Shown: piece by piece, positions 14,518 to 25,700 of the stretch
How the letters are laid out: each line of letters opens with the position of its first letter
How positions within the stretch are numbered: the first letter of the stretch is position 1
Origin: Gavia stellata
Taxonomy: Eukaryota; Chordata; Aves; Gaviiformes; Gaviidae
DNA length: 64,000 nucleotides
NCBI RefSeq assembly: GCF_030936135.1
Contig: NC_082595.1
Span: 13,926,430 to 13,990,429 of the forward strand
Reading direction: 5' to 3'
Notes under the pieces: model-generated
Told to the model about the DNA's origin: nothing
Seen by the model: the letters and a program-made list of their open reading frames with translations, nothing else
Databases searched by the model: none
Made by a program: the position numbers and the translations under genes

Positions 14518-15366
14518 GTTAAATAGTTTCATATTGAGTTGTGTGCAGTGACTCATTCATGCAATCAACTCAAACAGCTAAAAAAAAATTAAAAAAAAAT
14601 CAGCAGTTATTCTCCAACAATTACAAACTAAACTCAGTTGAGTGCTTCCAAATAAAGCAACAACAAAAAAAATTGTTCTAAGCCAAACATCCACTAAGTG
14701 GTGGCAATGGAACCAATATTAAACTTTGGAATGAAGGTTTTAGCATTTGTTATAATAATAATATATAGATATATAAAAAAAGAAGGTTGTTATCAAGGCA
14801 TATTCTTGGCAGGATGTTGGATCTTTCTTTTTATTTTTTAAAAAAAAGCTTATAGGTTTACTACGGTCTGTGTTTTTATTTGAACTGGATTGACAGACAA
14901 ACTAGTTTGTAACTTTTTTTGTGTGTGTCTGAAGGTTTGGAGGAGCTGGACAGGCGGGACTCGCGCTCCCCGGATTGTTTGTTGCTTTCTGGTGGTGTCT
15001 TTTCTAATGCTCTTTCTTTTTGTTTTTTTGTTTGGTTTTTTTTTTTTTGAACACAGATGGAATGGCTGCTGCTGGTGCATATCATAACTTGTCTCCGAAG
15101 AACAACAACAAAAAACCCCAAAACAAAACAAAAATCCCCTTCTTCCAAGGTCTCTCTATAAAAATAGGTTTGTTCAGTCCGTGTCATTTGCCCTTTCGCA
15201 AAACGCTTTTTTTGTTTTTTGTTTTGTTCAGCTCTCGGTGTATATATAGATAGGTATATACGTAAAAAAAGAAAAAGAAGAAGAAGAGGAGGATTCGCTT
15301 TCTTCGCTCGTTAACTTACTTGCTCGGCAGCCGCAGGGCCCGGCGGCAGCGGCCCGGCCCCTCTCC

Positions 15367-17450
15367 CTAGTCGTCGGAGATGGAGAGGCGGCTGAAGATG
15401 GGCAGGCGGCGGCCCGAGTCCAGGCTGGGCGACTCGGAGCCGCTGAGGGAGCCGGAGCTGAGGGAGCCGCTCAGGTAGCTCTCCCGGTCGGAGAGGGAGT
15501 CCGGGGGGCTGGGCGGCGCGTCGAAGACGGGCGACTCGGAGAGGCGGCGGAGGGGCTGGAAGCTGAAGGGCGGCGAGGCGGGGGGCGGCGGGCAGCCCCC
15601 GCCGGGCGGCGGCGGCGGCGGCTGCTGCTGGCAGCGGTAGTAGGCGGCGGCGGCGGCGGCCGCGGCGGCGGCGGCGGCGAAGTTCTGGGTGTGGAGGGCG
15701 AGCGGGGCGATGAGGCTGCCCAGCTCCTGCCCCGAGAAGGCGAAGGCGTTGTTGGCGCAGGGCGGCGAGAGCAGCTCCTCGCAGTAGGAGGCGGAGGCCG
15801 GCGGCGGCGGCGTGCGCGACCCGCCCGGGCTCTCCAGCAGGGCGGCGTCCAGGCGGCCGCCGGGCGGCGGCGGCGGCGGGGCGGCGCTGTGGGGGTGCGG
15901 GTGGTGGTGGTGGTGGTGGGCGGAGAAGCCGGAGAAGCTCAGGCTGTGGTGCAGCTTGGGCCGCTCGCCGCCGCGCGGGTGCCCGAAGCCGCCGCCGCCG
16001 CCCAGCGGGTGCTCGCGGGGGGCGAAGGCGCGGAGGTCGCCGGTGCTGCCGGCGGGGTGCGGGGGCGGGTGGTGCGGGTGGTGGTGCGGCCCGGCCGCGG
16101 CGGCGGCGGCGGCGGGGGGGGCGGCGGTGCCCCCGCCGGGAGCCGGGCGGCGCTCGTCGGCGTTGTGGATGAAGTGGCAGCGCGGGCCGTAGGGGCAGAA
16201 GCCGATGGTGTGGAAGGTGCGGCAGAGCTCGGTCTTGTACTTGGGGTGGCGGGTGAGGCTGCGCAGCTCGTGGAAGCCGTGGGCGAACTGGCACTTCTCG
16301 CCGTACTTGCAGGCGCCGCTCTCCTCGAAGGGGCGGCACAGCTCCGTCTTGTAGCGCGTCGAGTTGATGGGGGCCCCGCCGCCGCCGCCGGAGCCGCCCC
16401 CCTTGCCGGCTGCCGCCGCCTGCTGCTGCTGCTGCTGCTGGAGCTGCTGCATGAGGTGCTGGCTGCGCTCGCCGTTCTCGCTGAAGGAGCGGTCCCGGAA
16501 CTTGTTCTCCTTGTTGAGCAGGGCCGTGGGGCTGCTGCTGCCGCCTCCGCCGGAGCCCGTCTCCTTCAGGCTGCCGAACGAGGAGGAGGAGGAGGAGGAG
16601 GAGGTGGAGGAAGAGCTGGAGCCGGTGGGGCTGGGGAACTTGGAACCGCCGGCCAGCGCCGGCAGGTTACTGGTCGAGTGCCGCCGCAGGAAGCCCGGCG
16701 CGAAGCTGGAGCTGGGGGGGGTCACCGGGGTCCCCACGGCCTTCTTGTCCAGCATGCTGCTGAGGTTGGTGGTCAGGGACTTCTCCGTCTGCCGGGGCGG
16801 GGGGGAGGGGGAGACAGGGAGCGGGGGAGAGAGGTGGTGTTTAGGGTGACCGCCAGCCCACCGCCACGGCTCCCGCCGGCGCCCCGCGCCCCCTCCGCGG
16901 CACCGCCGGGCGCACGGCGGTGGTCGGGGCGGGGGTCGCGCCGCCCAGCCGGCCCCGACAGCGCGTCCGCTGCACGCGCTGGCGTGCCAGGGCGCGCGGG
17001 GCAAGGGCGGGGAGAAGCCCCCGGACGGGCTTTGCTGCACGAGCAACTTCCAAAAAGTTCCTCTCGGCAGCGCAACACCTGCGGGCGAGCGCCGGCAGAG
17101 CGGCTCGGCGCCTCTGCAACTTCAGAACCCCCCCAGAGGCCCCGCAGCGGGGGTGCAGCACGCCTCGCCGAGGCTCGCAGCCTTGCATCAGCCGCCCTGC
17201 AGCAGGACCCGCGCTGCTTTAACCCGGCCCGCTGTCAGGCGGCGACCCGCCCGCAGAGCCAGCCGCGCACCCCGTCCCCGGCGGGCGCGGGCCTCCCGCG
17301 CCCCCGGCCCCAGCAGCCCGGAGCGCCGTCCCGCACCCCGCGGCAGCGGCCCGGCGCTGGCAGCCCGGGTCGCGCCCGGGGAGCCACGCTCCTCCCTACC
17401 TTGCACAAGAAGTCAATGTCGTAGAAGGCAGATAAAAGTGTCGTCGACAT
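15367..17450 (-). CDS. ZFP36L2: ZFP36L2, CCCH zinc-finger mRNA-decay protein (two exons, 490 aa)
   Basis: The coding sequence joins exon 1 (17450-17400, 17 codons, starting [11 protein letters not shown]) to exon 2 (16788-15367) at phase 0. The donor is AAG|GTAGGG and the acceptor CCCGGCAG|ACG. The product is a TTP-family protein that binds AU-rich elements in mRNAs and recruits the CCR4-NOT deadenylase. It carries two C-x8-C-x5-C-x3-H fingers at residues 168-187 and 206-225, each preceded by the family lead-in RYKTEL or KYKTEL. The segment between them ([10 protein letters not shown]) is also conserved. [10 protein letters not shown] before the fingers is a conserved kinase/14-3-3-type site. 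The C-terminus [11 protein letters not shown] is the conserved NOT1-binding tail. Long Ser, Gln, Ala, Gly, His and Pro runs fill the linkers. Length is close to human (about 494 aa), so the gene looks intact. The start codon has A at -3 and begins the invariant N-terminus. Regulation is probably post-transcriptional through AU-rich elements in its own 3' UTR. Confidence 0.97.
16789..17399 (-). other. ZFP36L2: ZFP36L2 intron 1
   Basis: This 611-base, GC-rich GT-AG intron sits after codon 17, the single conserved intron position of the ZFP36 family. Frames open on both strands here are products of GC content. Confidence 0.85.
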
Positions 17451-17682
17451 TTCTAGATCCTGTAATGGTCGGAAATACAGGAAGGACCGAAAGATCCCGC
17501 TCTCCTCGGAGGGTTTGGAAAAGCCACGACTAGATAGGAGGGGGCCGTTTGCTTGAGATCCGAAATGGTTCCGTCTCCTTCCCGGCGGGGCGGGCGGGAC
17601 GGCGGGTGCCGGGCCGAGGCGGCGACGGCGGCTGCACAGCAGCGGGCGAACTGCGGGAACTCCGCGGCGCCCCGCGCCGCCC

Positions 17683-17692
17683 CCATATAAAC
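17683..17692 (-). promoter_or_regulatory. TATA/CArG-like box of the ZFP36L2 promoter
   Basis: The minus strand reads GTTTATATGG (plus CCATATAAAC). It is the only A/T hexamer in several hundred bases of GC-rich DNA, about 235 bases upstream of the start codon. It can be read as a weak TATA box, placing transcription start near 17655. It can also be read as a CArG half-match (one half site is AC instead of GG), which would fit the serum-responsive behaviour of ZFP36-family genes. Which reading applies is undecided. Confidence 0.4.
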
Positions 17693-18346
17693 GCCGCCGC
17701 CGCGGCCCGCGGGGGCGGTGCCCCGCTCCGCCCGCCCCGCTCCGCTCCGCCCGACGGGCCCGCCCCGCCCCGGCCCGGGCCGGGCCAGGCCAAGTTGCGC
17801 GGCGGGGCGGCAGCGGCGGCGGGACGGGAGCTGCGGGGCGGGCTGGCGGGGAGCGGCGGCCCCGCCGTGCTGCTCCGCCGTCAGCCCCCGGTACCCCCGA
17901 GCCGGGTGCGCCCGCAGCAGGGGCAGCGCGGGCGGGGCGGGGTGGGGGGCGCGGGGCAGGGGCGGCTCCCGGCGCGAAAGCGGCCGGGGCCGAGCAGCAC
18001 GGCGCCTGTCGGGCTCGGCCCCTGCGAGGCGCCCTTCTTCGCGCCCCTCTCCAAACATCCGCGCCCCCGCCGTTGCGGCGGCCCCAGCCCCGGCCAGCGG
18101 GCCGGGGATCGCCGCGCAGCCGCCGGGCCGCCTCCGCGGGCGGGTGGCGGCTGCCGCCGAGCGGAGGCGGGTGCGCAGTGCCGTGGGAGAGGCGCGGCAG
18201 CGCCGGGGACACCTCTTTCTCCCGCCCCACCGAAAATAAACTTCTGCCACGTAATTGGTTTGAAACAAAGGTCGGGCCCGCGCTGCCCGGGTGCGACCGG
18301 CGGGACGGCGGCTGGGCACGGGCTGCGCGCCCCGCGGGCCGCCGCT

Positions 18347-18366
18347 CCCCCCCCCCCCCCCCCCCC
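18347..18366. repeat. Poly(C) homopolymer
   Basis: This run of about 20 consecutive C lies inside the CpG island, preceded by CGCTC and followed by TTTCGG. It is low-complexity, and its exact length is likely unreliable because homopolymers are error-prone in assemblies. Confidence 0.7.
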
Positions 18367-19138
18367 TTTCGGAGAGTTCGTGGTGCGGTTTTGTTTTTTT
18401 GTTTTTCTTTGTTTGGAGTTCGGGAGAGGTTGGCGGGCAGGCGCGGCGGCGTTAAGCCTGCCCCGGCCGGGCGGATGTGCGACCCCCCCTCACCCCACAG
18501 ATCCCCCTCCCGCACCCCTCCCACGCTGACCCCCTGCACACCCCACCACCCGCCGCGGCCAGGCAGCCGTCGAGGTCTTGTGACCCGCCGGGCTGCGCCA
18601 ACCTCTCGCCCAGCCCCGCCGCGGCCCCCGCCCGCCGCCCCGGGGGCCCTCCCGCCGGGCTGCCCCCCGCCGCCGGGACGAGGGCGAAGGCAGCGGCAGG
18701 TCCCGGCCGGCGGGGCTCCGTCCCCGGGCCAGGAGCGGGCGGCCGTCCAAGGCGGGCTGGAGCCGCCGTGCAAAACACCCCCGCCCCCCCGCGCCGATAA
18801 GGCTGCGCAAACACGACGTGGGAAAGGCGGCGGAGGCAGCGGCCCTGCACCCCCCGTCCCCTCCCGCGTTTGCTCAGCGCCGGGACAAACGGGAAGGGGG
18901 AAGATGGACGGACGTGTAAAGTTTTATTGCTGCTAAAGCCAGCAGAGGCGTTTGATCCTCTTTAGCCTCCGAGCCGGGCTGCCGGGCCCTGGAAATCCAA
19001 GGGTGCAAATCTGACCACGTCAGCAGGAACCCTGCACTTTGAAAACACATTTGCAAAGGAAAGCAACTTCGGGGAGGGCTATTAGCGCGCTTCGCGTCGG
19101 GCTTTCACGCTCGCCCCCCGCCGCCATGCGGCTCACGC

Positions 19139-19210
19139 TCCCATTTGCCCCCCCCCCCCCCCCCCCGCCCTTCTCCTTCTCCTTCTCCTCCTCCTCCTCC
19201 TCCTCCTCTC
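19139..19210. repeat. Homopyrimidine tract (C-run followed by CTT/CCT triplets)
   Basis: About 70 bases are almost pure pyrimidine: a C-run of roughly 19, then repeated TTCTCC triplets, then CTCCTC triplets. Such tracts can adopt triplex (H-DNA) structure. It lies at the edge of the ZFP36L2 CpG island about 1.7 kb upstream of the start codon. Confidence 0.7.
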
Positions 19211-19914
19211 CGCGGCTTTGGGGGGGGGCAGCAGGCGGGACCCGGCGGGCGCACCCCCGGCAGCCCGGACCCGGCTGCTGCACGCCCCTCGGGACCGCCT
19301 GTGAGCCGACACCCACGGAGGAACGAGCCTGGCCTGGGAAGTTAGGGCTGAGCTTAGCAAGAGAGATGGACAGAACGCCCGGGGAAGACGAGAGCTGGGG
19401 GATAACCCGCCCAAACCTCCTTTCCTCCCGCATCCCGGCTCCTCGCTAGGGCAAGTCCCCCCCGCTCGCCGGGCGCCTTCGGAAGCGGCGCAGCCGGCCC
19501 CGCTTCCAGCCCCGCCCTCCTCCCGGCCGGGCGGGAGGCGGCTGCGCGGGGATCTGCCACCCCCTAGTGACCGCACCCGCCGGAGCCGGTTCTGCTTTCC
19601 CAGGGGTTTCCAAAACAAACTCTGAATTCCTCCTGCCTTTTCCTCCGGCAGCCCCGCGGAGGGGTTACAGCCCCGGGCCGAGCAGCGAGGCGCTGCCCCG
19701 CGCAGGGGAAGCCCCCCGAAAGCGGGACGGAGGCCGGTGCGCGCCGTAAGGCGCATCATTTCCCATCACCGTCCGCCTTTTCCCAGAACCTCCTCCCTGG
19801 CCCGCTCGGATTTGCTTGCGTACTGAGCCGAGATGAAACTCTTCCTCCTCCCAAACATCTCGGTGATGAAAGCATCACCTTCAGAGCAGACCCTGCCCGC
19901 CAGTGAACCGAGTA

Positions 19915-20020
19915 AACAGTTCATGATGGTGATCATGCAGGGAGCAATGTGTCATCGTCATTTGGAGGAATACTTTGATAAACTGACTGATCAAACACAG
20001 GGCAGATAAGAACTCCGGTA
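19915..20020. promoter_or_regulatory. Candidate enhancer with clustered TCF/LEF, TEAD and GATA-type motifs
   Basis: Within about 100 bases there are CTTTGATA and GATCAAA (TCF/LEF type, both orientations), GGAATAC (TEAD type), AGATAAG (GATA type), and GTGATCAT and GTCATCGTCAT words. The sequence is balanced in composition just outside the CpG island and is not repetitive. These are motif matches only. Function and conservation are inferred. Confidence 0.3.
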
Positions 20021-20747
20021 TAAGATTTTGCTAACCCTCTTCTGCAATTGCTGCTTAGGGTTTAAAGGTTCTTGACTGAGTAGTTATATAGTAACTCAAG
20101 CCACCAGCCCTGTGGTGAAACGTATGTGCGCTGATACAATTTTTTTTTATTTGCTCTCTATAAACTCAGGCGGGATGACAGAGCTTTCAGCTGCATTTTA
20201 AAACCATGATAAGGAAGACCGAGTTTTCGAGCTATCTGGTTTACCGATTAACCAAGTCCTCAAGGCTTCACAAAGTTCCTTAAGGTTTATGGTCACTGGG
20301 GATCTACTACTATGCTGTTACCTGCATTTATCCATTCACTGATACTGAATATATACGTGCATATGCATTTTAAGTTCTACCCAATGGAAAAAAAAAGCCG
20401 ATGTTACCAGATGGTCTTACGCTAACCACTGACATGAGCAAGGTCACACAACCGTACTGTAATTTTGATACCACACAAAGTTCTGTTTGTTTTCTACTAC
20501 AAAAGCTGTTGCTACACTAGTTCAAAAATGTTGGAAAGGCATGGCAAAACCAGCGGCTGTTAATTAATTGTACAGGTCTTGACTATTTTTAAGAGTGGCT
20601 TCCAGACATCATCTGGGCTGTTCTTTCCCCAGGAGCTCAAAACAGATGCAAACAAATTAATTTTTAGCCGAACTCATTGTTAAGTTGGGCAGCGTGCATT
20701 CTGTGAAACATCTTTTCACCTCGGAATCCAACATTTCCCTTTTGCCT

Positions 20748-20795
20748 GCTGACGTCTCAGGGTTCACTGTAAATTACTTATATGAGTCACCCTGA
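20748..20795. promoter_or_regulatory. Candidate CRE/AP-1 site pair
   Basis: TGACGTCT (one mismatch to the CRE palindrome) and, about 30 bases later, ATGAGTCAC (a perfect AP-1 heptamer TGAGTCA) lie in the intergenic space between THADA's 3' end and the ZFP36L2 promoter. The spacing suits an inducible element, but this is motif evidence only. Confidence 0.3.
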
Positions 20796-20954
20796 ATCCT
20801 GGAAAGTTACGGGAGGTATTTAAACTTTGGTTCCTAAATCATCTTTTTTCCAGCAGCGACTTCGCCCTGCGCGGTTTTCAGACGTTCACGAGCCCTAATT
20901 CGGACGCTTATCCTCATTTGCAGCAGAGTCGTAAGCTGAAGAAGCGGGAAGCAA

Positions 20955-21135
20955 TCGGGCACCGCAGCGCCCCGTCAGTGCGCGCGGCCCCCCCGCCCCG
21001 CCCCGCCCCGCCCCGCCGCGGCTGAAGGCTCCACGGGCCCTGAGCCCGGCCGGGGCGCGCGGCCCTGTGCGGCGGTGCTGCGGCGCCACCTGCTGGGCGT
21101 GCGCCGCACCAGGCAGAGCGCCTGGCCGCGGGAGA
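20955..21135. promoter_or_regulatory. Small secondary CpG-rich patch
   Basis: This isolated GC/CpG-rich patch contains a repeated CCGCCCCG unit near 20990-21015. It is separated from the main island by about 1.2 kb of ordinary DNA. It may be a small promoter or enhancer. No start codon here leads to a credible protein. Confidence 0.35.
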
Positions 21136-22403
21136 ACTGCTCATCACCTCCATCATCATCACCGGGACTTAGGACTAAGCTGCGCCAAGATACGATTCCG
21201 CGAAGAGACTGAGAGCAATCAGTCGTTCATCGGACGTGTCACCCTTCCAAGGAGACTGACACAGCGACGGGTACCGACGTACATCTTTGTTTTGGCTGTG
21301 CCCAGCTATGCCAGAGCCAACCGTAAAGTCACAGCCCTTGGCTAACGGAACGTAACACACCCTTTTCAAATAAAATACTTATTTTCCGTGTCTCATTTTC
21401 ACACTGAAACCCAATTTCAGTTCCCAGAAAAACACATTTGCAAAGCACAACAAACATTTTTGCGTTTCAGACAGTGACACCGTTGCACACCTGATATATT
21501 CCCCCCAGCTGCCTCACCTGCGCACCGCGCTGGTGACAGCATCTCCCGAAAGCGAGTGCTGCAGCACAAGATGACTTCGGTACACTTCTGCGGACCTAAC
21601 TCTACTGAGCAGGACCTTACTTTCCAAGACTGTTTGCAGAGCAAGGTGGTTTGAAGCAAAAATGAAACTGTTTTGTTCGCAATGGAACAGCTGCTTTGTT
21701 TTGAAGACAGCGGTCTTCATTTTAAAGCAATTTTATAAAAGTAGTTCTTTGCTTTACAGGGAAAAAAGAGGCATGCAGAAGTCTAACTAATGCTGTTTCC
21801 ACATGCAAAACAAGGTTCCTAGCAAAGTGAGAATCCTTGCCTTCCTCCAGAGGAAAATGCAGTAAAATTTAAAATGTAGTCTAAAAATTGTCATAGACAA
21901 AGAAGCCAAGGTTTGTTTCTTTTCTTTTAGAAACACTTAAAAATAAAATAAAAAATACCACATTAATTTAATATTCTACATCTTGAAAGGAGACACAAAA
22001 AAAATCAACTTTTTCTTGGTATTAAAATACAGAAGGTAAAAATGTGGGATAAAACGTAACACAACTACAGGTGGCCTGCACCTGGATGAATGGAAAATAT
22101 TAGCTTTTGCTGCTTTACTTCCTACAGTAGCTATAATAAACCATGCTCAGCTGAATGGAATTAGCAAATGCATTTAAAAGGAACAGTCTCCCACAGCTCA
22201 TCTGACAAAAAAAATCCAAAAAAACCCCAATCAATGGACTCACATATAAAAACATGTGGTTTTAGCCTGAACACTGAATAGTTTGTTGCAGGTTTACTGG
22301 AGTCATTATAGCAATCCCTTATTCCTCAAACATCATCAGAATTCAGTCTCCCTGCCCATCCAGTAACATGTGCGCACCTCCCTGAGGATGAACTTTTAGT
22401 CAT
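21136..22403 (-). other. Intergenic/3' UTR side of THADA
   Basis: This stretch follows the THADA stop codon. It is AT-rich near 21.9-22.3 kb, includes the candidate ATTAAA signal and probably the THADA 3' UTR (about 22403 down to 21950). The rest is intergenic with no credible protein. Confidence 0.4.
21967..21972 (-). terminator. THADA: Candidate THADA polyadenylation signal (ATTAAA)
   Basis: The plus strand reads TTTAAT, which is ATTAAA on the transcribed strand, about 430 bases after the THADA stop codon. It is a common variant signal in AT-rich DNA. Other weak signals are possible, so the true 3' end is uncertain. Confidence 0.3.
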
Positions 22404-22742
22404 TTACTTTTCCAGATTTTCATTTTTGCAAGTATTGTCAGACTTCAGCAGATTTAATATTTTAAGGCAGACTGATATTCTCTCATTTTGAATAGCCAAT
22501 CTTGTGAATTCTGCAGTTTTAGAAAATTCTGGAGTTGGAGGTAGTGCTCTAAGAAGGTGTTCAACGAGCTGGGCTTGGTCCAGAGCCATTCTTGATAGTC
22601 GATTAAGTTCTCTGTGATCTGGTAAAGTTAGATGAGTCATTGCTACAAGCTGTAAAAGGTGCTTACTAAGTTGTCTTACATGAGTCAACTTCTCTGCCCA
22701 AAAATTCACTTCCCCTTTATCAAACAGGTAATCATCTTCTTC
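22404..22742 (-). CDS. THADA: THADA last coding exon
   Basis: The acceptor is TTTGTTAAG|GAA, phase 0. The exon encodes EEDDYLFDKGEVNFWAEKL through to ENLEK and TAA. The EEDDYLF/NFWAE block is a highly conserved THADA C-terminal signature and fixes strand and frame. Little similarity to human is expected after the final helix. Confidence 0.92.
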   Translation of the reverse strand, partial: EEDDYLFDKGEVNFWAEKLTHVRQLSKHLLQLVAMTHLTLPDHRELNRLSRMALDQAQLVEHLLRALPPTPEFSKTAEFTRLAIQNERISVCLKILNLLKSDNTCKNENLEK

Positions 22743-25700
22743 CTTAACAAAAAGAAAAACAACAGTGATTAGAAAAAGACTTGTGGTCTTGATAATAATG
22801 AGAAAATTATAAAAGATATGAAAGAAAATATATATAGAAATAATGACAACAGAGGCTGTTACAGAACAGCTTCTTTACATTAAAAAAAAAGGTAAAAATT
22901 CATACGCATAATTTTTCAAAGGTTTGAGAAGACGCAGTAAAAAAGGTTCCTACTTTGCCAAAGCAATTTTACCTTCAAAAATCAGGCAGTTACGGTATAA
23001 CTCTTGGGAAACAGTGGAAGTAAATAGTAGTCCTAATCCTTAACATGTGCTTGCCTTCCCCTGTGAAACTGTCTTATATTTCACAGAGACCTCTCTATAA
23101 CCAGTATGGTAATTTGCTGTATCATGGAGCTTTTTGAGTGGATTAAATGAAAAAGGAAAATTGTATCAGTCAGTGAAATATCAGAAAGGCACACCTAAAC
23201 CAAAGACTTAAGAAAAGAATCATAATATATTTCATGGGTCATATTAATTATCAACAAACTTCTCAAAGATGTAGCTGCTCCTCCTCCTTCCGGTTTACCT
23301 TCCAGCATTATTTTGATTTTTTTTTGGTCTCTCTTCAAGACAAAGAGAGCACAGTGTATAATACTGCGCTAGGTTTTACAGAACCAGCATGCTGAAGTTT
23401 TTTCTTTACATAAATAATCCTTCTGAAGACAATGACTGACGTGAGCGAGGCTGCTTTGTGTGCTATGCAGAACCAGTCCTATGGAAGATGGCACAAAGTT
23501 ACCAAATATTTAAATGACATTTCTGGAAAAGCCAGCAGTTGGGAGAGCACTGTTCTTGAATGCTAGATGTGCCTGGCACCCACAGCAGCAGTTTAAATTC
23601 AAGGCAAGCCATCATCTGCAATGATACTGAACACAGTTAGTTACAGCCTCAAAATGTTTCAGTCAACGACTTGTTAAGTAACTCTTGATTTATTTCAAAG
23701 TTTGCTCATTGGGCTCTTTAATTTTATGCTCATATTGCCAGGAAACAGACATCAAACTCTATTTTTATTCTACTGTCCATGTGAATTTTTATTTTAAATT
23801 GTAAATCAGTTAATACTGGAGTAGTGATCATCTGGCTTCATCAGATGAGATATTTCATTCGATTCCTACCGCAAGACTGCAGAAATGTAGAGATCCCAAC
23901 ATGAGACAGCAACTGGTTGTTAAAATTACCGGGGCTGAAGTCTCCGAGTCTCTTTTCAGATCGCTGTCTCCCAGCAGCCACTCCAGCAGGATCAGCACAC
24001 CAGCACGGATCTCCCCCCACCGCTGGAGCAGCTCACACAGTATGCCAAACGCTAAATCCAAGGCCATTGGAGCATTCACTATCCTAAGTGCAAACTCTGT
24101 TGAGAGAAAATATGCGTAACACCATATAGCAAGACCATAAACATTTTCAAATAAAATCAGCACAAAAGTGATTTCTTGAAAACAGATGCTGAATTTACAC
24201 AAACACATTTAGAATGATGAATTATACTGCAAATAAGTTAGATGATTGTTTACTTCTGTGCCACTTGGGGCCTTTTCTCAATTCCAAAATAATACATGAA
24301 GCAACTGAAAATGCTGATGCTTTGTGGTTTTTTTCCTGCCCATGTAGTGACATTCATTAATTTGGGTTTAAATATACAAAGATGTCTGTTAGAAACATCT
24401 CCAGGGACAGTCCTGACACTATTACATGGTGACTATTTTTGCAAAATTGCAGCTATGCCTTAGATCTGATTTGATGTCTCACTGGAACTCAAAACCTACA
24501 GCACATTATATATTTTTAAAGGGCAGGGATAGAAAATGAATCATTATTTGGTGTGCAATCTCATTATATATAGTAAGATATACATATATATATACACACA
24601 CACACGTAAGAGAGATCAAGCATGCAAGACAGACTTAGAGAGGATGTTAAAGAAGGGAAAGGCAGACAGTGTTTACAATACCATCACAGAGCTATATTTA
24701 TACAGGTTTTGCTCTCATGCCAGAAACGTACACAAAGCCATCATCCACACCATATTTCTTCCCTAAACTTCCCCACTGCTCTCATTTGGGCATGTGCTGT
24801 TTTAACTGTGTGGTTCCTAGGGCTGCCCTCAATAACGGAGTACATAAAACTGCCAGAAGCCCCGTCTGCATGAGAACTCCAACAACTGCGTTCACAGGTA
24901 CGAGTTTCACCATTGGTTAACAGTAATGCAATTTTTCTTTTTTTAATGGGGATGCGGGAAGAGGACCGGAGGAGGAGAGCTAACGAACAAGGCCCTGTAA
25001 AATCCCTATTACTGTAAAATGGATTTTGGCAAAATTCATCCTTGTCCATAGTCACCAGCAAATGAACAACTGTTCACTGAATGGTCTGTCTTCTAAGTAG
25101 TGATGTCACAGGGACATGTCATTCTTGAAGGCTGTCTTTTGCAAGCAGACAACACAGCAGAGTCAGAATTACGTGGTAAAAATCCATACAGACATGGAAG
25201 GCAAACCTTACTTTTTGCATCTGAGTGTATTTAAGCGTCTCTCACAAAGGAAAACAGTTACTGACATGAAAGAGGCACAGCAGTGCAGCTGAGACCTGTC
25301 CTTCACAACCCATGTTAAGAGCTGCAGCATGGACCTCTATTCTGTAACACCTCCCGAGTCCTCATGCCAGCTGCAGGTTTTCTAGAGTACGTTGGCACAG
25401 CAGAGAAATGTACAGTAAACCACCAGGACTAGGCAAATACATGTGCCAAGGAATAAGGAAGTGCAGGAAACAACTAAGGGCAAAAGAGACTGACGGAAAG
25501 ATGAGTACATGGTATTTGACAGATGAGGCAATGAACTGAGGACACTGAGGAGGATGAATTAGTATTTGAGACCATGAGAACAAAGGACCATAATAAGGAA
25601 GGGAGTGAAGGAGAAAGAACAGATGGTCCCTTCTTTATCTTGGAGTTAGATGAGGGTAAATGGAAATCTCCTTGAACAAGCAACAGGAAGGCAGGCAGTC

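Larger units (their letters stand above)
13440..15366 (-). other. ZFP36L2: ZFP36L2 3' untranslated region
   Basis: This runs from the stop codon to the AATAAA signal. It is strikingly AT-rich compared with the very GC-rich coding exon beside it, with many ATTTA words on the transcribed strand, as expected for an unstable immediate-early-type mRNA. It includes two full AU-rich nonamers (listed separately), several A/T homopolymers, and a purine-rich GAAGAAGAAGAGGAGG stretch on the plus strand near 15275. The small frames on either strand are fragmentary and not credible genes. The 3' end is inferred from the poly(A) signal only. Confidence 0.65.
17451..19760. promoter_or_regulatory. CpG-island promoter block upstream of ZFP36L2
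   Basis: This extends the CpG-dense region that starts in exon 2 and continues to about 19.76 kb. Directly upstream of the start codon are about 200 bases of probable 5' UTR. Next is an isolated AT-rich box (17683-17692) in otherwise pure GC sequence. Around 17725-17785 there are repeated CCGCCC/GGGCGG Sp1-type boxes. A CCAAT box on the minus strand lies near 18258. Further out are a C-run of about 20 (18347-18366) and a long pyrimidine tract (19139-19210). No coding gene is supported; the many long frames here are composition artefacts. A divergent non-coding transcript is possible, as near the human gene, but not shown. Confidence 0.6.

Noticed and set aside
15691-17424. 577-codon plus-strand open frame opposite ZFP36L2
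   Set aside because: It lies antisense to a proven gene in extreme GC sequence; its Ala/Gly/Arg-rich translation mirrors the GCC/GGC triplets of ZFP36L2 and crosses that gene's intron without any structure of its own.
17235-18936. Several 280-510 codon open frames on both strands in the CpG island
   Set aside because: Stop codons are depleted by GC content. Translations are Pro/Arg/Ala/Gly noise, run through the ZFP36L2 5' UTR and promoter, and show no domain or homologue.
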